A stretch of 64,000 nucleotides of DNA from Terebella lapidaria (GCA_949152475.1 OX424555.1:72555499-72619498), one strand, 5' to 3'; shown: positions 43,911 through 56,045, counted from the first letter of the stretch. The notes: a model not told the origin generated them from the sequence alone. Numbers and translations: made by a program.

Positions 43911-45221
43911 ACATAACAACCGTGTGCTCATTCCATGGCCTGGAAATCTATTATGTACGCAACAGAAATGTTTTTCCCAGCGTGAAGAAAGTCCTTTAGG
44001 GTATATGTGATTGACCGATGGTCGTTGACATCACCCTATATGTATTTCTTTTTGTTTTCCGACCTCTCTGACGACTCTTTAAGATCCAGCATAGGCCTAC
44101 ATTGGTGTAGAATTCTCGACATTGCAATGAAAGCCGAGACATTCCGGTGATCTCATCCAATATACTGCTAATATTAATGTCTTAAATTTGGTGACAATTT
44201 AAGTGCTGTTTTAAATTAGTTTGGGGCTGGTATGCGACCATTTCTTTATGCATTCTCCTGCCAGTTATTTATTTCTGACCTCTCCAAGTATAATCAATTT
44301 GCGTTATATAACTACGCCAACAAAGTTACCACTAGAAATGTGTTGTATTGCAGCGATGGACAGTGATACATTGGTTTTGAGCATGAATTTAGTAGGATGT
44401 TTTTTTTTTAAAACAGACTTGCCGACGGCTACGAAAACTCAGGGCCAAAAACCAGTACTGGCGGTCAGGCAAAGATATGGCACGTCTAAGTAGACTTTGG
44501 GGGAGATAATTTGATTGAGGGTGTTCACAATTTGCCGTGTCATTTTCTCTGATGTGACTGATCGTATGACGATCTATATGAACTGTATAGATATTGGTGT
44601 GGCGCTTTCGTATGGGAATAAACTGTGTAACCACGTTTTATGTTTTTATATGACATCTTAAAATGTGTCAGGATGTTTATTTCTTGCATTTTGTAATACG
44701 TCATAAGTATTTCCAATTTTGTTTTTACATATTTAGCATCGTATTTTATCTGCAAGAGGAAACCGCTCTTTTATTCACTTTTACTACTTAATTAAATTGC
44801 AATCATGCGTCAAAAATAACGACAAAAATTTCTAACATGGCTTTCAATAACGTCAAGCATGACGAACTAACGTCAATAATACCGAACTTATCATTGTTGG
44901 TGGAAAACGACTGACAGGTATGTTTAATTTAACATCTGGGTTTTGAACCTTTCAATGCTTAATCATAAATGAGCTGCCAATATGCTAAAGCTCATTTCCA
45001 GTACATAGCGGATTCATTGCATGGAAATAAAATGCATTTAGTACATTCGGATAAGCGCAAGGCACGATCTTCAACTTTTTTTTAAATCTCAGAGCGTGAT
45101 TGGGATGCCATAATGCTTCGTCTAACTCATAAATCGAATATATAGTCACCCTGTTACTAATTACCTGAACACAATTAGATAATTTAAGCTGAGATCGCGA
45201 TAGAACAAAACATAAACAAAG

Positions 45222-45331
45222 ATATCGTCAAGAATTTCGCACATAACGTCAAGAATATTGCGCATCACGTCAAGAATTTAGAACCGATAACGTCAAAAAT
45301 TTACTTACCGCTGTGCCGCGAACAGGGGGTG
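45222..45331 (-). repeat. Right TIR of the inner element
   Basis: Exact inverse of 43206-43315, followed by the ACGTAA target duplication. Confidence 0.92.
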
Positions 45332-45590
45332 ACGTAAGAACTACGCAACCCACGCAGAAATAACGTAAGAACAGCTTAAAACTGCGTAAAGTCTTACGCG
45401 AACCGATTTGAGCTGCTCAATACCCGGAATCGCGTAAAACGATGATCGGGCGTACATCCACATACAACCACTGAGGTTCCACGTCAGAAAAAATGATGAA
45501 ATACGCAAATGACAGATGTATCGGGTAAGACTAATTTTTTCGACGAAATTCATACGTAATTCATGCGTTTGGGCAGTGTGAACAGGCCTT

Positions 45591-45832
45591 CAACTCCCGT
45601 GTGGAGATTATTGAAATACAATGTCCAGATATTTGAAAATGAAAATGAATGTGATCACCATGTAAACATTGGGGTAAATATCTGTGGCAGAAAACTTATT
45701 TCTGGAGAATATCAACTGCTACTAACTTTCGTGAAGTACATAAATGGGCAGTAGTATCTCGGACATCGTATCATTCCCCTCAGTTACTGTATGTACGCCT
45801 TGTAGAAATTGAATTATTGTATCCCCCGAACG
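45591..45832. repeat. Host repeat flanking the nested elements
   Basis: 'aactcccgtgt', 'gagattat', 'gtagtatctcggacatcgtatca' and 'ccctcagtta' match 54610-54720 in the same order. On the other side 42722-42823 matches 54500-54600. Confidence 0.7.
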
Positions 45833-46765
45833 AAGTTCGGCGGATACTATGGATTTGTCTTCGTCGCGCCGCCGCCGCCGCGTCCGCGTCCGCGCCCGCG
45901 TCTGCGTCCGCAGACACTTTCTTGTGAACGCGCTACAGGTTGCAAATCTTAACCGATTCTAATAATTTTTAATACAGACACATCTTATGGTAAGATCCCG
46001 ACACCAATCGATTTTGGTTGCCATAGCAACCAAATTGGCCGATTGGCGACACATTTTGTGCTCAAATTAGCCTGTTTAACACACATGGCTTGTGAACGCT
46101 CTACGGGTGGGAGTTTTCAATGAATGATTATGAAATCGCACAGACTCGAAGAGAAAGGGCCTCATACGAAACCTATCGTTTTTCACAATGATCGAATAAA
46201 TATTAACTAGTTAACGGACTAACTTATTACGACCATTAAAATGCCGACTTGAACATCTGTGATCAATCCAATACCCTGTACTGGGAAATCAAATAGCACT
46301 GCATTCTTGTTCAGAATAGAGAACTGATGTTTTTAGTGAAAACAGATCGATATTATCGAATAAGTTAACCTTAATTTTACTAGTTAAGTCTATTATTGAC
46401 CACAATTAAAATAGTTAAGATGAGAAACATTTATTATTACGCTCAACAAGGTGAAAGTTTTGTCCAGTACAGATTTCATGAGTGTAACCGAATAAGTTAG
46501 CCTTATTATTACTAGTTAAGTGTATTATTGACCACAATAAAAATAGTTAAGACAGGAAATATTTATTATTGGGCTCAACAAGGTAAAGGTTCTGTCCAGT
46601 AGAGATTTTATGGCTGTAACCAAATAAGTTAACATTATTTTTGCTAGTTAAATCTATCATTGATATCAATAATAATAGTTAAGATGAGAAACATTTATTA
46701 TTGAGCTCAACAAGGTAAAGATTTTGTCCAGTTGAGATATCTGGGTGTAACTGAATAAGTTACAT
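45833..46765. repeat. Palindrome-headed element with modules of about 112 bp
   Basis: It opens with 'cccccgaacgaagttcggcgg', an imperfect palindrome, then a CCG/CGT-rich tract (45868-45912) and the body shared with 6715-8345. Three and a partial module follow from about 46376, each with 'ttgaccacaat', 'gaaacatttattatt' and 'ctcaacaaggt'. No protein is encoded. Confidence 0.7.
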
Positions 46766-46769
46766 TATT

Positions 46770-48520
46770 AAGGCATTTTGGCAGAAATGCCTTTATGGTT
46801 TTAGCAGAATTTTTTTTTTTTTTTTTTTCTTCTTCCGCCACTTGGTTTCCGGACGATAACTTTAGATTGCCTTGACGGATCCTCGTCAAATTTTCACAAG
46901 TCAGAAATGATATGTGGAAGAACCCTATTCTTTTTGAGCCGGATCCGAGGTCCGTGAGGTCCGTGAGGATGAAATCAAGGCTAATTTTGAGACTTGGTTT
47001 CCGGACGATAACTGGAAAAATATTTGTGCAATAGTTGCAGAACTCTGCATGGAGGTTCATATGCCACCAGGGAAGAACCCTATTGATTTTGGGATCGATC
47101 CGTCAAACGACCTTTGACCTAGAGGTCAAAATAATTTTTTGCTGGTTCATCCTTGAGGCTTCCTGCATATCTCAGAAACCGTGCGTCGTAGAGCGAAACG
47201 GACGTTATTTTCGGACTCGTCGCCCTAGACAAACATCTCTAAGGGGAATTTTTTTTTTGATCCGACTCCGAGGTCCGTGAGGTCCGTGAGGATGAAATCG
47301 AGGCTGATCTTGAAACTTGGTTTCCGGACGATAACTCGAAAAATATACAGGCAATAGTTGCAGAATTTTGCACGGAGGTTTATATATCACCAGGGAAGAA
47401 CCCTATTGATTTTGGGATCGATACCCCAAACGACCTTTGACCTAGAGGTCGAAATAATTTTTTGCTGAGTCATCCTTGAGGCATCCTGCATATCTCGGAA
47501 ACGGTGCGTCGTAGAGCGAAACGGACGTTATTTTCGGACTCGTCGCCCTAGACAAACATGTCTAAAGGGTTTTATGGATGAACTTTGACCTTGACCTTAA
47601 ATTTTTTGCTGAGTCGGCATTTTCCGTTTTCGTCGATATCTCGGAAACGGTGCGTCGTAGAGCGAAGCGGACGTTATTTCCGGACTCGTCGCCCTAGACA
47701 AACATGTCTAAGGGGTATTATGGATGAACTTTGACCTTGACCTTAAATTTTTTTGCCGAGTCGGCATTTTCCGTTTTCGTCGATATCTCGGAAACGGTGC
47801 GTCGTAGAGCGAAACGGACGTTATTTCCGGACTCGTCACCCTAGACAAACATGTCTAATGGGTATTATTGATGAACTTTGACCTTGACCCGAAATTTTTT
47901 TGCCGAGTTGGCATTTTTCGTTTTCGTCGATATCTAGGAAACGGTGCGTCGTAGAGCGAAATGGACGTTATTTCCGGACTCGTCGCCCTAGACAAACATG
48001 TCTAAGGGGTATTATTGATGAACTTTGACCTTGACCCGAATTTTTTTTGCCGAGTTGGCATTTTTCGTTTTCGTCGATACCTCGGAAACGGTGCGTCGTA
48101 GAGCGAAACGGACGTTATTTTCGGACTCGTCGCCCTAGACTAACATGTCTAAGGGGTATTATGGATGAACTTTGACCTTGACCCGAAATGTTTTTGCCGA
48201 GTCGGCATTTTTCGTTTTCGTTGATATCTCGGAAAAGGTGCGTCGTAGAGCGAAACGGACGTTATTTCCGGACTCGTCGCCCTAGACAAACATGTCTAAA
48301 GGGTATTATTGATGAACATTGACCTTGACCCGAATTTTTTTTGCAGAGTTGGCATTTTTCGTTTTCGTCGATATCTCGGAAATGGTGCGTCGTACAGCGA
48401 AACGGACGTTATTTTCGGACTCGTCGCCCTATACAAACATGTCTAAGGGGTATTATGGATGAACTTTGACCTACGAATTAGTCCTAACACCGAAATGCCT
48501 CCAAGGCATCTTTAGGCCTT
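46770..48520. mobile_element. Repeat-cored element with AAGGC ends and about seven 147-bp units
   Basis: The left end folds as AAGGCATTT .. AAATGCCTT (46770-46793). The right end holds AAATGCC .. GGCAT and closes with GGCCTT at 48520, so both termini are palindromic and mutually inverse. Two longer units of about 318 bp ('ggtccgtgaggtccgtgagg', 'gaagaaccctattgattttggg') precede a regular array of about 147-bp units from about 47440 to 48475. Each unit contains 'cggaaacggtgcgtcgtagag', 'ggactcgtcgccctaga' and 'caaacatgtctaaggggta'. There is no transposase. Confidence 0.7.
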
Positions 48521-48539
48521 GACGTCTAGTTTTTACTAA

Positions 48540-48930
48540 AACATTGATCTGGCTCGAATTTCATCATCTTGAAATGCAGTTTTGGTCAACTTTTACTCTG
48601 AATTTCAACTTGAAACCACGTTTGATACATATTATGAGTCAAAATATAACTTATAGTAAAAAGTTCAATCTAGCTCCAATTTCGTCATCTTGAAACGCAG
48701 TTTTGGTCAACTTTCACTTTGAATTTCAACTTGGAAACAAGTTTGTCACATATTATGAGTTGATATATAACTTATGGTGAAAAGTTCGATCTGGCTCCAA
48801 TTTCATGATCTTGAATTGCAGTTTTGGTCAATTTTTACTTTTAGTTTCAACTTGGAACCAAGTATGTCAAAAATCCTGAGTTGAAATATAATTTTAGGTG
48901 AAAAGTTTGATCTGGCTGTGATTTCGTTTT
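48540..48930. repeat. 120-bp tandem repeats (about three units)
   Basis: Units start near 48546, 48666 and 48787 with '(g/a)atct(g/a)gct' and 'cttgaa..cagttttggtcaa', with 'tttcaactt' in the middle. They are moderately diverged. Confidence 0.8.
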
Positions 48931-49340
48931 TGTTATCGAACATGTCGAAATGGACATTCATATGCAATGGTTTCAGTGGTGATCTTGAAATCGCCCTTCA
49001 ATAACTTTGAAAGATTAATGCAGCAATTTTGGTGGGAAAAAAGAACAGTTGTGGCCCAAGATTTTACATTTCTCTGGTAATCTTCTCTATCCTTTGTTCT
49101 AGTTTTTCACACTTATTAGTACATGTAATATATTTGGGGCAAAAGGAATGATAGTGCTACGGGGGATACACCCAAGCGGTCGTAGGCGACCGGAAGCGTC
49201 TAGTTCTTACGGAGTGTCAAGGTTTCGTCCAAAACATCTGAGCTCAAATCGGTGACAATAACATGACCTGACCCCTAGACAAAAGAAATAGGTCGGTCAC
49301 CGACTTAAGATATGTTGCAAGGAGTTTAGTTTATAAACTC
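48931..49340. repeat. Two short dispersed hairpin repeats
   Basis: 49145-49203 repeats the CGGTCG hairpin of 8412-8427 (here 49178-49193). 49251-49301 is a 51-bp nested hairpin (GGTGAC .. GACCT .. AGGTC .. GTCACC) repeated at 54790-54840 with both stems preserved. Confidence 0.65.
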
Positions 49341-51154
49341 AGGTTTTCATTTTCACTGTATATGTAGTTAGCGACAGTAGATTGTTGATCCTGTGTGGCT
49401 TTCAACGTGATTTTCGTCATTCCATCACTTCATATAGATCACGTAAAAGATCATTATTCTGAATCCGGTAGTTATCTAGTATAAGATACCAAAAGGATTA
49501 GTTTTTGTCTGAAAGGCCTGATTGAATTAGAAACCCATATCGCTTTCTGTAGATATTCATTTAAAGTTCGCAGTGAATTGAGTTAAACCACGACATTTTT
49601 CGCTTCATGTCATTCCATGTGTGGATCTACCACTCACATGGAAAATTTGATAAAACGACCACTTCACACGAACTTCTTTAATAGATATTGACATTTTACG
49701 TGAAATCTGTCTAAATATCATCAACAATCCAAAGCAGAAAAGGGCCAGAGGGAATGTAAGTATATGTGTACAAGATGTGCCTTTCACCATGCCCAGACAA
49801 TAGTCTAACTACTTAAGAATATCTTCCAAAACATGAATGGCAGAGATATCCACATCAACGAATTCTAATTCGTGAACTAATGAATGCTTCACTGATAGTA
49901 ACACTTGACACAATCTGGCTGCAAGTCTTCCATGATCCCTGTTGTTTGCTGAGCACAGCGTACTTGAGGTTGACCTCTGCTGGAGAGTCGGTACTTGTAC
50001 TGGAAGATAAATGCTGCAGAATGATGAATGGGTGTAGGACTGAGATGCATTTTTTTTTTAGACAAAGTGTCCAATATCTGATGATCAGTATTTTGTAAGA
50101 ACAATCCACATGCACAAGTATATGTAAAAGTACACAAAGACAGTGTGCCTAATTGTTGAAAAATTGTGAAAATGTATCTTATTGCATGCAAATACAGGTA
50201 TAGAACTCGTGAAAACTAACCATTGAAACAAACTCGATACCGAGAATGTCATCATGCCAGATCTTAATCGCTCAATACAGCCCAGTTATTTGCATATTGT
50301 CAGCAAGCACCGATATCCACATCAAGGGCTGTGTTTGGTATATCCTAAGATCACCATACATCATAGACCTCAGAATCTCAGGAGTTTCCAGGATATTGTA
50401 TCAATAATGCCTCCTTAGTCAGTTAGAGGATATTGGATTAATGCAGCATCGGCGAATAGGGTGATATATCAGTTCTTACAAATCTGTGTAATTCAGAAAT
50501 GCCATGAAATTTACCATGCAATTGTACAATTTTCGAACAATCTAATGAACTTTCCTCACATTAACTACTGGACCAACCCATATATCCCTCATAGTTGTAT
50601 GGTGCCTGGCAACTACTGTCTGGCATCATACTGTCGATTTCCTGAGCAGAACAGTTGCAACCAGATATCATAATATTTCACTATCGAAGGTTCTCCTAAT
50701 GGAAGATAGATGACAAGAGATTTTGTTTGACTGACAGAACAGAAATTCCCCAAACGTATACATTATTGCTGAATCATTTACTGTTCGCCAACAATGTAGC
50801 ATTTATCATTGTGTCTAGCATGGCATGTGTGTGTTTCTGAAGTTTTTTCTGGAATATTTTGTTTCCATTGCATGGTTGTTGAAAACAGAGTAACACTTTG
50901 GTTGCTCTAACAATAACCTCGTTTTATTAGTGCGTTGTGAAAGGAATATTATTCTAACATCCACATGCTACGTCGCTGGCAAACAGTACTCGAATCAGCG
51001 TACTTAATGTTTGTTTGGGGAATGCACGCAGGTATTTCTGTTCTGTCAATCAAACAAAAAATCTTCCTGTAGGGGAGCTTCGGTAGTGAAATATGATGAT
51101 ATCTGATTGCAGCATTTCTGCTCAAGATTAAGTTGATAGGCACGATTAAAGACC
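49341..51154 (+). repeat. Family A dispersed repeat (plus copy, long)
   Basis: 49341-49815 matches 18600-19085, and 49815-50930 matches 39430-40520. Family A parts that occur separately elsewhere are therefore joined here. The later part (50930-51060) contains 'gaaaggaatattattctaac' and 'tttctgttctgtcaatc'. Confidence 0.75.
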
Positions 51155-52110
51155 ATACATGGGTGGGGACATCGTTTTGATTAATGGTTATGACTAATAA
51201 GATACAACCAATCATTGATCGACTCCGGTTGAAGGAATTGTTTCGGTCATGCGATCAAACATCACGCCACAATTATTACCGACGGTTGAAGGAATTGTTT
51301 CGGTCATGCGATCAAACATCACGCAACAATGATTACCAGATGCAGCAGTATATTTGCAGTTATCTATTTTTACATTGTCAGTGATGCAATTGCATGGTCA
51401 TGTTCGTCACACAAATGTAGTGTGCATTGTATACACATAAATGACAATACACACATGTGAAAGAATGTACGCATGAATAGAGCATATACCTTTCACACTA
51501 ACGTCAGGAGTTGACAAAGCAAGGACATTTTTCATGTCTACACGAGTATATACATATTTTATTACCATAGAATTATTTGGTTTTGATGGCAGGAAATATT
51601 GATTTTTTTTTGTTACAAAATCTTGTTATACCAGTGAAAGACTGGCATGGAGCCTTTGTATCTATGATCTATGTTTTGTAGGTCAATATACAATGCAGTT
51701 CAATGCTACGAACTAATTTATGACAAATATTACTTATTTCACAAAGTAGTAGAGTACGGTTCTTCGGATAATTCCATCTCGCTGCTAATATCCACAGGGG
51801 TTTGTAGAACGATTATTAGTAGTAAACTAATAAAGACCCAAGACCCCAGTGTTTCAAATTAGACTAACGGATCGGATTCACTGCATTAAACCGTTATAAC
51901 ATGACTTTGGTAACAGTATATGACATAGAAATCAAACTGAATAAACATCCTCATCTTCAAATGAATTGCCCAAACTTCAAGTGTATCGTATTGCCGAAGT
52001 AACATTTAGCAGCGGGAAGGCTTGTGTATGTAACATTTAAGTGAATTTTACATCACACATCATCAAAGTTTGTAAACAAAACTTTACAATGTAACCCAGT
52101 TATTGTTTAT
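51155..52110 (+). repeat. Inverted-repeat arm 1
   Basis: It matches the reverse complement of 55190-56045: 'gatacaacca', 'cgactccggttgaa', 'gcgatcaaacatcacg', 'caatatacaatgcagtt', 'acttatttc' and 'gcccaaac'. The arms are clearly diverged. Confidence 0.7.
51226..51339. repeat. 57-bp tandem duplication
   Basis: Two adjacent copies of 'cggttgaaggaattgtttcg..gcgatcaaacatcacg', differing at a few positions. The opposite arm at about 55935-55985 has a single copy. Confidence 0.9.
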
Positions 52111-52760
52111 TTATATGGTTTGAAAAGTTTGTTTATGTCATAACCATTGTACATTGGTACACCGGAAAGTGGTTATGACATGTCAGGTACATACGAGTCC
52201 AAATGTTGAGATAATACATGTGTAATCCCAAAACACATTCTTCGCCAGATGTTCAGACAGATCTATATCTATGGCTCATAACCAGTTCGATAATTCAATG
52301 CAACATACTAGACTATAACAAAGAAGGCCAGATCGAGAAATAGATCTAAAGAAATAATGATTATAATACTTGGCTTTTAGTTCAATCCGTGAATACGCGA
52401 ATACCCAGGCCCTCCCTAACCCCTTCCCAAAAACAATTAAAAAACAAGCGCAAACAAATCGAACACCGAAATTTTCAGATTCTGTGAAATGCACATTCAC
52501 ATGCAATTTCAATTATGATACATGTATATAACCGCTATATATCAGGAATCAGACGCGGATCCAGGATATGATTAACAAGGCAAACTGACTATTGTGAATG
52601 AGTATAGCCTGTGCACTCTGGCCGTTTCGGGCGCCATAATAATTTATACTCTCTCACACACTCTCTAGCAGCGACAAAGAAATACTTTTAGAACATTTTA
52701 AGATGTCAAACATGAGTTTATACATAGTGTTACTTGTGCATGTGAATAGTTGTTAGAATG
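52111..52760. other. Non-coding; inverted similarity to 61650-61830
   Basis: 52600-52740 ('cactctggccgtttcgg..gccataataat', 'ctcacacactctctagcagc', 'ttaagatgtcaaac') is the reverse complement of 61650-61800. The rest of the segment shows nothing I can assign. Confidence 0.5.
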
Positions 52761-52995
52761 CCTATGGGTATATGTTTCACCATGCCCGGACAATAGTCCG
52801 ACCACTTGAGAATATCTTCCAAACCTCGGATGGCAAATATATCTACATAAACGAACCCCAAGTGAATGCTTCACTGATAGTAAATTGACACAATCTGGCT
52901 GAAAGTTTTCCATGATCTGTTGTTCCATTATCTGTTGTTTCCTGAGCATAGCGCGCTTGAGGTTGCCCTCTGTTAGAGAGTTGGTACTTCCCAGA
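52761..52995 (+). repeat. Family A fragment
   Basis: 'catgcccggacaatagtccgacc', 'aatatcttccaaa', 'gacacaatctggctg' and 'gcgcttgaggttg' follow the order seen at 49790-50000. The fragment ends where the CCAACGTTGG block begins. Confidence 0.7.
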
Positions 52996-52996
52996 A

Positions 52997-53480
52997 AGCA
53001 TGATTACATTGGCCCAACAGTGGACCAACATATTGGCCCAACGTTGGCACACGATATCGAGCCTACATCGTGGTTCCAATTGGGCCAACGTTAGCCCAAG
53101 CTTCATTGTCAGCATCGGCCAAGCGATGTGACTTCATCATGAGAAATACTTCCATATTATTGACGCCCCTCGTCAACTCCAATATTTCACCATATTCAAA
53201 TTTCTATTTTACAAAACGACATAATTCGTTGGATCTTGGTTGTATTTAGACGTTGGTCCAACGTTGGCGAACAACGTCGGTCAGACATTGGCAACGTAGC
53301 ATTGAACTTCAGTGGATAAACAGTGGATCACCAATGGCAAATTTCCGACAAACTGCCAACGTTGGCCCAACGTGGTATGGCCAATGTGATGGCAAATGTT
53401 GGCAGCACTTTGCTGGCCCTCTGTTGGACCAACGTTGCATTACCAATGCCGACTTCCCCAACCAATCGCCAACGTTGGCC
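52997..53480. repeat. CCAACGTTGG-rich palindromic repeat block
   Basis: The self-complementary decamer CCAACGTTGG, or one-off variants, recurs at about 53039, 53090, 53256, 53353, 53427 and 53467, mostly inside 'ggcccaacgttggccca'-like contexts. The open frames 'VGPTLAQ'-like arise from the repeat and are not protein genes. Confidence 0.8.
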
Positions 53481-53485
53481 CAATG

Positions 53486-54309
53486 TAAGGCTTAAAATTT
53501 TTTTCTTAATTTTCTGTTTCTAGTCCAGAAAATTTCTAGTCCCCGCCCACATGTGTTCAAATGCAGCCTCCCGGATTTTTTCATTTGCAATTCTCAAATA
53601 AAAAATAAAAAGTGTTCCCGCCCCAATTTTGAGGATAGTGAATGATCGAGACATCGAATCACAGCATGCAACTTAGGCATATATTTAACTTGCCTCCTTG
53701 TTTTCACCCTCTGCCAAATGAGACAAAGACGCTACCAGTTTACAAAAATAGTTATTCTATGTGGTTACGTGTATGTGATAATACATATAAAACTGTGATC
53801 AAGAATTGATTTACTATATTCCTCATGAATACTTAAATGGACATATTAACTGATAGAACGGATTTCCACAATTACTCATCATTGAAATATATTCTCAACT
53901 GACGGTTTTTGATAATAATAATAAAAATACTAGTACACAAAATCATCCTGTATGTGCGGACTGCTAGGATGATGACACACCAATAGTGCCAAGGTGCCCG
54001 GCCAAGAGCTTTCAAGCCCAATAAATCGAGCCTTTAGAAATGAACTAATTGAAGTCATGTGTTACACATGATTTCAAATCTAAAGGCTTATTTGGGTTTT
54101 ATTTTATTTGGGATTTATTTGGGCTTCAATCAAATTTATTTTCATATATGTGAAATGTAGTCCCACCAAAAATAAAAAATGCCTCCCTACCCAATTTTCG
54201 CTTGAGCTGAGGACGGTATTTTTTGCAAAATAAAAAATGAAAAATAAAAAATAAAAAGTCTTGAAAAAATAGGAGGACGAGAAACAGAAAATTAATTTTG
54301 TAGGCCTTA
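53486..54309. mobile_element. Candidate TIR element, 824 bp
   Basis: The left end 'taaggcttaaaa..ttaattttctgtttctagtcc' is matched in inverse by the right end 'ggacgagaaacagaaaattaa..ttgtaggcctta', about 38 bp with a few mismatches and a length change in a T-run. The subterminal parts on both sides are rich in 'aaataaaaaataaaaa'. No transposase frame was seen. The target duplication is not clear. Confidence 0.55.
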
Positions 54310-55189
54310 CCGGGATATATGGGTTGTACTGGGAGGTTAATTGCTACAAGATGATGTGCTGTTGATTGTGTGTAGGATGAAATAGTCAACAACGGTCATG
54401 ATCACCTAGCAATGTGAACAATATCATTCACACTAAAAATAATTCCAAAAAAAAAATTGTAGGTATACCTTGTGACACATACCTAATGTTCAATACCTGA
54501 CCTGATCGGTGACACGACAAGCGTGTGTAGTAATTTAGGAATAAGTGAAAAATTACAATATATTGGTGCGTATGCGCGGGATATATGAAACATGAGATGA
54601 TTTTCTTAACTCCCGTGTACAGATTATCGAAATACAAACCGATTTCACATTTGTGAAATACATAAATTTGTAATAGTATCTCGGACATCGTATCACCCCC
54701 TCAGTTATTATATATATGCGTTATGTTGCAGAAATTGCATTTTTCTTAACGTGTGTTGATATTCCTTCCAAAAAATCTGACCACAATTCGGTGACAATAA
54801 CATGACCTGACCCCTAGACAAAAGAACTAGGTCAGTCACCGCCTTAAGATTTTCTGCAGGGTGTGAACGAATTGTTTACATCTGCACTAACAAAAACTAT
54901 GACACGAATTTCCCTATATATCCGTTATTTGCAACACAATGAATCAAACAGAATATTGCAGATTCCATCACTATAAACTTCGTATTTTTCTATATTTTTC
55001 AGCTATTTTTATTATTTTTGCATCACTGCATGGGAACCGTCACTTGTGAAACTATTTTTAAAATCCGATGTTCATTGTCAAATTTAGACAAATTTGTGTG
55101 CGCATTGGATTTTTCTTACATTGTACTGCTGCTCTAAGGACAGCTACTGATCACTTTCAAATGGAAAACCAAAAACCGATTATTCCATT
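54310..55189. repeat. Mixed old repeats
   Basis: 54320-54380 is a short family A piece. 54500-54720 is the uninterrupted counterpart of the DNA flanking the nested TIR elements (42722-42823 and 45591-45790). 54790-54840 is the 51-bp hairpin repeat also found at 49251. Nothing coding. Confidence 0.6.
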
Positions 55190-56045
55190 TTAAGTTTTGT
55201 TATTACCTCATCAACTGTGTTGATGTGTGCTGTAAAATTCAAATAATTGTTAATACAGGTACGCAAGCCTGTCGGCTCGTAAATGTTATTCTGGCCATAC
55301 GATGAACACGAGGTTTGGGCAATCTACTTGAAGATGACGATGTTTATCCAGCGTGATTTTTTTATATCATGTACTGTTACCAAAGCCATGCTGCAAGTGG
55401 TTTAATGTAGTGGAGAACGTGTGTTCAGTGGGTTTAATTTGAAACATTAGGAGCTCGGTTGATAATACATACTACATAATAAACCTTCAACAATCCCCTG
55501 GGGAGATTATAACTTAGCAGCGAAATGAAAGAACCGTACTGTACTTTTTTTGCGAAATAAGTAATAAATTGTCACAAAGTAGTTCGCACTATTCAACTGC
55601 ATTATATATTGGCCTGCAAAACTTAGATACAAAGGGGCCCATTGAAGTCTCGATGTAGTCTTTCACTGAAGTGATGAGATTTTATAGAAAATAATAGCCA
55701 CATACACTGCTATCGAAATCATATAATTCTATGTTAATAGAATATGTATGTACCCAGGCTGACATGATAAATGTCATTGCATTGTCAACTGTTGACGTAT
55801 TATTATGTTCTATTCTTGAGTTCATTCTTTCACATGTGTATGTTGTAATTTATGTGTACACAATGCATTTTACACTTGTGTTACGAACATGACCATGCAA
55901 TTACATTACCAACATTGAAAGAATAGCTAGCTGGTAGTCATTTTGGCGTGATGTTTGATCGCATCAACAATTCTTTCAACCGGAGTCGATGAATGACTGG
56001 TTGTATTGTATCCCACATGTTAGTCATAACACTGTCCCCACCATG
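55190..56045 (-). repeat. Inverted-repeat arm 2
   Basis: Reverse-complement partner of 51155-52110. The arms are separated by about 3.1 kb that includes the CCAACGTTGG block and the candidate TIR element. Confidence 0.7.

Larger units (their letters stand above)
43206..45331. mobile_element. Inner TIR element, 2126 bp, perfect 110-bp TIRs, 6-bp target duplication
   Basis: The TIRs (43206-43315 and 45222-45331) are identical over 110 bp and begin CACCCCCTGTTCGCGGCAC. ACGTAA flanks both sides (43200-43205 and 45332-45337). Decamers of TTGACGTTAT type are iterated in the TIRs and again inside at about 43668, 43700, 43722, 43826 and 43876. In the right half they occur inverted (44850, 44871, 45225-45300), as expected of transposase-binding sites. 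No transposase ORF is present; the longest frame is 90 codons. The superfamily is uncertain; a 6-bp duplication is unusual for hAT or MULE elements. Confidence 0.9.
42824..45590. mobile_element. Outer TIR element, interrupted by another element
   Basis: The left end AAGGCCCGGTCATACAGCC continues with 'acgcatgaatgacgta'. The right end is its inverse with a few changes (AAGGCCTGTTCACACTGCC, 'acgcatgaattacgta'), giving TIRs of about 38 bp. Removing the inner element leaves about 0.63 kb. A related locus at 54583-54640 lacks the insert: 'catgagatg..' runs straight into 'aactcccgtg', which flanks this element on its right. That shows it is an insertion in an older repeat. There is no coding capacity. 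The target duplication is at most about 2 bp or unclear. Confidence 0.75.

Noticed and set aside
47440..48475. CRISPR-like array
   Set aside because: Units of about 147 bp are contiguous and diverged, without short identical repeats or unique spacers, in a eukaryotic transposon setting.
53253..53495. 80-codon frame with repeated 'GPT/LAQ' words
   Set aside because: The peptide is produced by the CCAACGTTGG repeat and not by a gene.
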